The notes beneath the pieces are model-generated. The model did not search any database. It was given only the letters and a program-made list of their open reading frames with translations, and was not told the origin of the DNA. From contig SEFT01000004.1 in the NCBI GenBank assembly GCA_004144175.1, forward strand, positions 248,001 through 312,000: a DNA stretch of 64,000 nt, in the 5' to 3' direction. This stretch comes from Sphingobacteriales bacterium. Lineage in GTDB: Bacteria > Bacteroidota > Bacteroidia > Chitinophagales > Chitinophagaceae. Shown piece after piece: positions 58,932 to 64,000 of this stretch. A program made the translations under genes and the position numbers. Positions within the stretch are counted from its first letter, which is position 1. Each line of letters starts with the position of its first letter.

Positions 58932-60821
58932 CTACTCCGCCTCCAGCGCCATCTGGCTGTACATGGCTGCAGTATCCAGCCTTCTTGCCTTTTGTGTAGC
59001 GTCGGGTGTATGCTCTGCGAAATCTTTGTAGATAGAAGATAGCGTACTGTACCCGAGAGCTTCACCATCGAACGAGCCAAGGTCTTGCTTCAGCAGCTTT
59101 ACAGCAAGGGGGTAGTTCTGTACCTGGTTGTAGAACATGGCCGACTGTATCGATGTATATCGCTCATCCTCTTCTTCATACTCATTCATCGGGTTCATTA
59201 GTTTTGTAATGGCAGTGGCCCATCCCGGCTCGTCGGGCTCTTGTGGCCAGGTAAATAGCCGCTGTATGCTCAGGTTCTCATTCACCGATCTATTCACCTC
59301 ATTCGTCTTCAGGAAGACGGCGGATACGGGATCTACATATACCAGGTTATATCCCTTGCCCCAGTATAGCAGCCGCTGCATGCCCACCAGTTGCCCTGTG
59401 CTTACCACTACATAGTTGAAGTTGTATTGACTGTCGAGTGAGTAAAACTTCTCGGGATGTTCGTGTAGCTCCATGTAATTATCAAAGAACGATGCCGGGA
59501 ATATGTCGAGGTCGCGGAGATCGATATATGATTTGAACTGCGGGTAAAGATCCCAGAGCAGGTAAGATGATATGAAATAGTCAGAGAACGCAGGCCCTTG
59601 CAGCTTGTTGTCTTTAATAAATGCCGATGCCCCCGTAGGGTTGTGCAGCATATTTACATGCGCACCGAAGCGATTTACTGAGTCCGTGGCTTTATAGTAG
59701 CTGTTGTTGACGATGCTTATATAAAATATCGCAGCGATCAGCGAAACGGCTATGGCAGCGTTTCGGGTTTGTTTTTCTGCATTGCCTTTTGCCAATCTGC
59801 CTGCAACATCCGTCAGCAGCAGTACGATGGATGGGAATAATACGATCTGTGCAAAAGGGATGTTACGGTTGGCCGTCAGCGAGAGGTAGCCCATAGCGGG
59901 CACCAGCAACAGGTAACCTGCCAATACCGGGTTTATACGTTTGCTCTTGATGATACCGGCTATTTGCACGCCCCAATAAACAAGCGCTAAAACTAATAAT
60001 CCAATATGCGCCTTTGCCTGTATGGTCCAATACTCGGCTTGCGACCAGGAGTATAGCTCGGTGGTATACTTATTGGCCCATACCTGCCTGTATATCTCGA
60101 AAGGTTGCTTCCAGAGTACAATAGTATTGGGGTTGAGTAAAATGACCAGTATGGAAGCAACTAATGTAATGGAGACACGCATAGCCTGTTGCAGCGCATC
60201 TTTCTCTTTGCTTAATAGATACGACAGAAAACTGCCCGCTGCAAAAACGCCTATCATCACCACACCAACGGGGTAACCCTCGTGCATATTGGCCCAGAGG
60301 CATTGCAGGGGTACTAGCCATATGAGTCCGCGCCACTTCAGGTCCGGGTTCTTCCAGAACAGATATAAATACAGCGCACAGAAAAGATGACTGAACATCT
60401 CGGGCCGGCTGGCCATACGATACTCTACTATAGCCAGGAAGGCAAGTGCTACAATGGCTATCGCGCTATACCTTGCTTCTTTACCAAAATACCTTGCGAT
60501 AAACTTCGCTGTCTTGCCAATAAGGAGAACAATGACCACGTTGACTATGGCCTGCAATAGTACCAGCCCATGCGGCCCCAGCATGTTTACCAACCCTGCA
60601 ATGAATATCTCGTATAGCCACTTCACATTAGTCCAGGGTGTGCCCTGCATGGTGTACGAGAACATATCGGCGCGCGTAATGGCGCCGTGCTCCAGCATCC
60701 ATTGCCCCGATAGTATCTGCCACCAGATGTCGGGTTCGCGCATCTGCTTCATACCGAGGGCAAATGCGACCAGGTAAGCTAAATATAAAGGCAGCTTTTC
60801 GAGCTTGAATTTCATATGCAC
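58932..60821 (-). CDS. Large integral membrane protein of unknown function with GT-C-like N-terminus
   Basis: 629-residue protein: ten or more hydrophobic helices in the first 370 residues, then a soluble C-terminal part of about 250 residues with helical-repeat character. The opening MKQMREPDIWWQILSGQWMLEHGAITRADMFSYTMQGTPW is of the type seen in GT-C fold sugar-transfer membrane proteins (D-W and P-W motifs in the first loop). No specific family was recognised. It converges on the PAP2-like gene with three bases between the stops and lies after the flavin reductase gene on the same strand, 63 bases apart. Confidence 0.6.
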   Translation of the reverse strand: MHMKFKLEKLPLYLAYLVAFALGMKQMREPDIWWQILSGQWMLEHGAITRADMFSYTMQGTPWTNVKWLYEIFIAGLVNMLGPHGLVLLQAIVNVVIVLLIGKTAKFIARYFGKEARYSAIAIVALAFLAIVEYRMASRPEMFSHLFCALYLYLFWKNPDLKWRGLIWLVPLQCLWANMHEGYPVGVVMIGVFAAGSFLSYLLSKEKDALQQAMRVSITLVASILVILLNPNTIVLWKQPFEIYRQVWANKYTTELYSWSQAEYWTIQAKAHIGLLVLALVYWGVQIAGIIKSKRINPVLAGYLLLVPAMGYLSLTANRNIPFAQIVLFPSIVLLLTDVAGRLAKGNAEKQTRNAAIAVSLIAAIFYISIVNNSYYKATDSVNRFGAHVNMLHNPTGASAFIKDNKLQGPAFSDYFISSYLLWDLYPQFKSYIDLRDLDIFPASFFDNYMELHEHPEKFYSLDSQYNFNYVVVSTGQLVGMQRLLYWGKGYNLVYVDPVSAVFLKTNEVNRSVNENLSIQRLFTWPQEPDEPGWATAITKLMNPMNEYEEEDERYTSIQSAMFYNQVQNYPLAVKLLKQDLGSFDGEALGYSTLSSIYKDFAEHTPDATQKARRLDTAAMYSQMALEAE

Positions 60822-60884
60822 ACGGGCAGGTTATGCCCTGCTCAAATATAAGATTGCCCGCTAATAAAACATACAGCGCGTCTA

Positions 60885-61937
60885 TTATCGCTGCACGTCT
60901 ATTTCTACATCTTCGGTAAGCGGGTGGGCCTGGCAGAGCAGCGTGTAGCCGTCTTTCAGGTGGTCGTCGGACAGGGCCAGGTTGCGCAGCAACTTTACCT
61001 CGCCCTTCAGCACACGGCCATAGCAGGTGCCGCAGGTGCCGTTCTTGCACGAAAAAGGGATGGGTATCTTATCGGCGTGTGCTGCGGTCATGATGTCCAT
61101 GCCGGGCGGCACTTCTACCAAGTTGGTTATTTCGTTGTAGTGCAGCAGTATCTCATAGGTCTTATCAGGCAGGCCTTTCAGCGATACCGGTATATTATCG
61201 TTTTCCTCTATTACGAAGTGCTCGGTAAGTATATGAGCATCTTCAACCCCTAGCTCCGATACTGCTTTTTTGTACAAATCCATCAGGGCTTCAGGCCCGC
61301 AGATAAAGAACAGCGCATCGTTCAGTTGATCGTCCAGGTAGTCTTTAATGGTCTTCTTTATCACCACTGCATCCAGCCTGCCGGTCAGCACATCTTCGCT
61401 TACTATCTCCTGCCGCGACAGCGCATGTATCAGCCTGAATTTCCTTTTATCGCTAAAGCCGGTAAGCGCCTCTTTGAAGATGATGGTCTCCATGCTCTTA
61501 TTGGCAAATACCAGCAACAGCTTCTTTGCTCCATGCGCCAGCACATTTCGCATGATGGGCATCAGCGGGGTTATACCGCTGCCACCTGCTAACAGTACTA
61601 CAGGTGTATCGCTATAGTCTTTCTCGGGTGGGGTAAAGTTGCCGAACGGCCCTTCTATCTCCCACTCGGCTATATTATGCGCATTGTGCAGTATGTAGCT
61701 GCTCATCAGGCCGCCGCGCAGCAGCTTTATCGTTATGGCAGGGCTATCGTCTTCTTCGCAGTACGAGCTGAGGGAGTAGGAACGGGTGACGCGCTCGCCA
61801 TCAATTTCCAGCGTTAGATTCACAAACTGGCCGGGCTTGTAGCCGAACGGCTCCTTTGCATCAAAAACGATGGTGATCGTATCGGCCGTTTCCTCTACTA
61901 TACGCGCTGTCTTCCAGAGATATTTCTTGAGCTGCAT
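60885..61937 (-). CDS. FAD/NAD(P)-binding reductase with C-terminal [2Fe-2S] domain
   Basis: 350-residue electron-transfer protein. The flavin domain has RSYSLSSY (FAD) and the NAD domain has LLAGGSGITPLMPIMRN and FFICGPEALMD. The C-terminal plant-type ferredoxin domain has C297-x4-C302-x2-C305-x29-C335. This domain order is that of phenylacetyl-CoA epoxidase/oxygenase reductase (PaaE) and related ring-oxygenase reductases, but no oxygenase is nearby. It may serve another acceptor. It diverges from the helicase gene. Confidence 0.9.
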   Translation of the reverse strand: MQLKKYLWKTARIVEETADTITIVFDAKEPFGYKPGQFVNLTLEIDGERVTRSYSLSSYCEEDDSPAITIKLLRGGLMSSYILHNAHNIAEWEIEGPFGNFTPPEKDYSDTPVVLLAGGSGITPLMPIMRNVLAHGAKKLLLVFANKSMETIIFKEALTGFSDKRKFRLIHALSRQEIVSEDVLTGRLDAVVIKKTIKDYLDDQLNDALFFICGPEALMDLYKKAVSELGVEDAHILTEHFVIEENDNIPVSLKGLPDKTYEILLHYNEITNLVEVPPGMDIMTAAHADKIPIPFSCKNGTCGTCYGRVLKGEVKLLRNLALSDDHLKDGYTLLCQAHPLTEDVEIDVQR

Positions 61938-62027
61938 GCTTCCTTGCTTCTATTCGTAAGGCAATATTAGTTAAAACTTAGCCAAGGCAGCTTTAAGACA
62001 ATTTTCCGCTGCTGATATATTAGTATT

Positions 62028-62035
62028 TATCTTTG
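62028..62035 (+). promoter_or_regulatory. Putative -7 box of the DEAD-box helicase gene
   Basis: TATCTTTG, 25 bases before the ATG at 62061. No -33 TTG at standard distance. Confidence 0.4.
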
Positions 62036-62060
62036 GCCTCCAAGGAACCGAGCTGTATAT

Positions 62061-63296
62061 ATGAAGTTTGAAGATTATAACATTTCGCCGCTGATAAAAA
62101 AGAGTCTGGCAGAACTAGGATTTAAGCGCCCTACCGATATACAATACAAGGCCATACCGCCCATACTAAAAGGCGATGACGTGCTTGCCATAGCCCAAAC
62201 CGGCACCGGCAAGACCGCCGCCTTTGCCATACCCATACTGCACCTGCTGCAACAGCGCAACAGTCACAAAAAGAAAGCACAGGTAGCCTGCCTGGTAATG
62301 GTACCTACCCGCGAGCTGGCCATTCAGATAGCTGGCGTGTTTCAGCAACTAGCCTCGCATACGCACCTGTATATACTGGGCCTGCACGGCGGCGTGGACC
62401 AGGACCCGCAGATAGAGGAGATAGAATTTGGTATAGATGTGCTGGTGGCCACACCAGGCCGCATGTTCGACCTGCTGAACCAACGTGTGCTGGACCTGAG
62501 CAAGGTGGAGATACTGGTGCTGGACGAGGCCGACTATATGCTGGACCTTGGCTTCATCAAAGACATACGCGATATAAAGAAACATCTGCCACGCAAGCAC
62601 CAGACGCTGTTCTTCTCGGCTACCATCAATAAGGATATCAAGAGCCTGGCCTACTCGCTGGTAGATAGCGCCATCAGGATACAGATATCGCCGCAAGACC
62701 CGGTATCGAAGAATATAGACCATGCGGTGGCCTATGTAGAGATGGATGATAAGCGATTCTTCCTGGAGCGGCTGGTGAAAGAGTACCCTGACTATAAGAT
62801 ACTGGTATTTGTACGCACCAAGGTACGCGCCGAACGGGTACATGCTGCTATGCAGCGGGTGGGGATAGCTTCGCTGACGATGCATGGTGACAAAGAACAG
62901 GAAGACCGTATGCAGGTGATGGAGTCGTTTAAGACCGGAGAGGTAAAGATGCTGATAGCTACGGACGTAAGCGCGCGTGGTATAGATATACCTAACGTAG
63001 ACTATGTTGTGAACTACGACCTGCCCGAAGAATCGGAAAACTATGTACACCGTGTAGGCCGCACCGGCAGGGGTGTACAGAAGGGGCATGCCATATCGTT
63101 TTGCAGTAAGGAAGAAAAGCCGATACTGGACGAGATAACGAAATACCTGGGCAAGAGCATCAAGGAAATGAAAATCGACAGATCGGACTATCACGAAACG
63201 ATCCTTTTCTCTGAAGAGACACCTAACGACAACTGGAAGAAGCTGCTGGAAGACGACGAGAAGGAAAAATCGAAACAAAAGAAGAAGAAGAAATAA
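62061..63296 (+). CDS. DEAD-box RNA helicase
   Basis: 411-residue cytoplasmic RNA helicase. Motif Q in FKRPTDIQYKAIP, motif I AQTGTGKT (45-52), motif Ia PTRELA, motif II LDEAD, motif III SAT, motif V TDVSARGIDIP and motif VI HRVGRTGR are all present. A Lys-rich tail (KEKSKQKKKKK) likely binds RNA. Length and order match RhlE-like helicases of this phylum. A Crp/Fnr regulator gene follows 12 bases later. Confidence 0.95.
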   Translation: MKFEDYNISPLIKKSLAELGFKRPTDIQYKAIPPILKGDDVLAIAQTGTGKTAAFAIPILHLLQQRNSHKKKAQVACLVMVPTRELAIQIAGVFQQLASHTHLYILGLHGGVDQDPQIEEIEFGIDVLVATPGRMFDLLNQRVLDLSKVEILVLDEADYMLDLGFIKDIRDIKKHLPRKHQTLFFSATINKDIKSLAYSLVDSAIRIQISPQDPVSKNIDHAVAYVEMDDKRFFLERLVKEYPDYKILVFVRTKVRAERVHAAMQRVGIASLTMHGDKEQEDRMQVMESFKTGEVKMLIATDVSARGIDIPNVDYVVNYDLPEESENYVHRVGRTGRGVQKGHAISFCSKEEKPILDEITKYLGKSIKEMKIDRSDYHETILFSEETPNDNWKKLLEDDEKEKSKQKKKKK

Positions 63297-63308
63297 GCTG
63301 CACCTGCT

Positions 63309-63899
63309 GTGATAGACGAAGAAAAGATAGCATTCTACCTGAGCAAGTTCAAGACCTTGCAGCTGAGCGATCTGTTCGCGATCTTCCAGCTGGCTAAGAT
63401 GCGCAAGCTATCGGCAGGCGATGTATACATTAAGGATGGCACCACGCACCGAAAACTTACCTACCTGGTAAAGGGGCTGATACGGGTGTACAACGTGAAC
63501 GACAGCGGCGAAGAGATAACGATACAGCTCTACTGGGAAGACCAGTTCTTTGCTTCGCGGCACAATGTCATCTTGCACCAGCCTTCTCCCTACATATTCC
63601 AGGCAGTGGAGGATACAGAGCTGCTGGAGGTGGACTATGACGAGATGCAGGCGCTGCTGGATGCCAATCCGCAATATTCCGGCCCGCGCAATTACTTCAC
63701 CCTACAGATGCTGACCGACTCGATGGAGCGTGTAGAGTCGTTCATCTTGCTATCGCCTGAAGAGCGCTACCTGAAGCTGCTGAACGAGAAGCAGGACATC
63801 ATGAGCCGTGTACCTGATAAGTATATTGCTACCATGCTGGGCATTACCCCGGTATCCCTTAGCCGTATACGTAAGCGAATTGCATCGCGCCACAAATAG
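63309..63899 (+). CDS. Crp/Fnr family transcriptional regulator
   Basis: 196-residue regulator starting at GTG. Cyclic-nucleotide-binding-like fold at about 20-120 (GDVYIKDGTTHRKLTYLVKGLIRVY, then the EITIQLYWEDQFFASRHN stretch; no canonical cAMP-contact RTS residues), followed by a short helix-turn-helix ending in VPDKYIATMLGITPVSLSRIRKRIA. Members of this branch respond to signals other than cAMP. It may share a transcript with the helicase (12-base gap). Confidence 0.88.
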   Translation: MIDEEKIAFYLSKFKTLQLSDLFAIFQLAKMRKLSAGDVYIKDGTTHRKLTYLVKGLIRVYNVNDSGEEITIQLYWEDQFFASRHNVILHQPSPYIFQAVEDTELLEVDYDEMQALLDANPQYSGPRNYFTLQMLTDSMERVESFILLSPEERYLKLLNEKQDIMSRVPDKYIATMLGITPVSLSRIRKRIASRHK

Positions 63900-63939
63900 G
63901 AAATTATCTTTTGTTAATCTGTGCCGGTTGGCAGCAGTC

Positions 63940-63947
63940 TAATTTTG
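63940..63947 (+). promoter_or_regulatory. Putative -7 box upstream of the partial terminal gene
   Basis: TAATTTTG, 20 bases before ATG 63968. A TTTG element is 26 bases upstream, longer than the normal spacing. Confidence 0.35.
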
Positions 63948-63967
63948 TCGCAACAACAATAAAAATT

Positions 63968-64000
63968 ATGGTTGCGATGAAAGAGCTTTGGTTTCAGTTG
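63968..64000 (+). CDS. 5' end of a gene cut by the window edge
   Basis: Only the first 11 codons (MVAMKELWFQL) lie in the window, after a -7-like box at 63940. Too short to identify; it could also be a non-coding stretch. Confidence 0.35.
   Translation, partial: MVAMKELWFQL

Noticed and set aside
62349-63278. 309-residue open frame antisense to the DEAD-box helicase
   Set aside because: Composition (Tyr, His, Arg, Gln and Leu-rich with no domain) and complete overlap with a certain helicase mark it as a shadow.

Overview
The window reads as chromosomal DNA of a Bacteroidota bacterium, most likely a Chitinophagaceae- or Sphingobacteriia-like lineage. The evidence is a type IX secretion/gliding pair (PorU and GldJ), cargo with C-terminal sorting domains, SusC/TonB-type outer-membrane receptors, a hybrid-like two-component propeller kinase, a MetH lacking its homocysteine domain, and several TAnnTTTG promoter -7 boxes. 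Gene order is mostly housekeeping. I see no prophage, insertion sequence, CRISPR array or rRNA operon.

Layout. 0-13.5 kb: porU (minus) and gldJ (plus) diverge, then murF, convergent zapA-lspA, a haemoglobin/transferrin-type TonB receptor behind an Omp28-like lipoprotein and an unknown protein, then rbfA and an FtsX-like permease. 13.5-21 kb: argS, a lipoprotein, dnaK, a small polar ORF, a secreted unknown, and an Rrf2 regulator next to an AhpD-family gene. 21-30 kb: accessory metabolism (GH13 trehalose-synthase-like enzyme, DUF983, methyltransferase, VOC protein, alpha/beta hydrolase, APC permease with a DsbA-like protein). 30-33 kb: tatC, tatA and two ferritin-like genes. 33-44.4 kb: signalling (MerR-type regulator with an internal stop, LuxR-type response regulator, propeller histidine kinase, outer-membrane beta-barrel protein, DUF4373 protein, small helix-turn-helix protein, receiver protein, four-PAS histidine kinase). 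44.9-49.5 kb: sugar dehydrogenase plus SMP-30-like propeller, a T9SS cargo protein, tRNA-Phe. 49.5-54 kb: a CTD-only T9SS protein, pnuC plus a NadR-type kinase, a YciO/Sua5 protein, ligA. 54-64 kb: three small AAFPI-motif membrane proteins, metH, two membrane proteins, an iron-sulfur flavin reductase, a DEAD helicase and a Crp/Fnr regulator.

Some genes clearly work together. PorU and GldJ serve type IX export, and the two CTD-bearing proteins are candidate clients. PnuC imports nicotinamide riboside and the overlapping kinase would phosphorylate it. The sugar dehydrogenase and the lactonase-like protein overlap by four bases and suggest periplasmic sugar oxidation. A ferritin-like protein with a textbook Tat lipoprotein signal lies just upstream of tatA-tatC.

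The most unusual signals are small. A family of four short proteins has the motif AA[FY]P[IV] at the predicted signal-peptide junction, and one member is cut by an in-frame TAG although its last membrane segment is intact downstream. A MerR-type gene has TAA exactly where the conserved Tyr of its WEKRY motif should be. An A7 run puts a signal peptide out of frame. A palindrome exactly fills the 17-base spacer between the -33 and -7 elements of the AhpD-family gene beside an Rrf2 regulator. The argS terminator is encoded inside the 3' end of the convergent permease gene. All family names come from reading the protein sequences; no database search was run.
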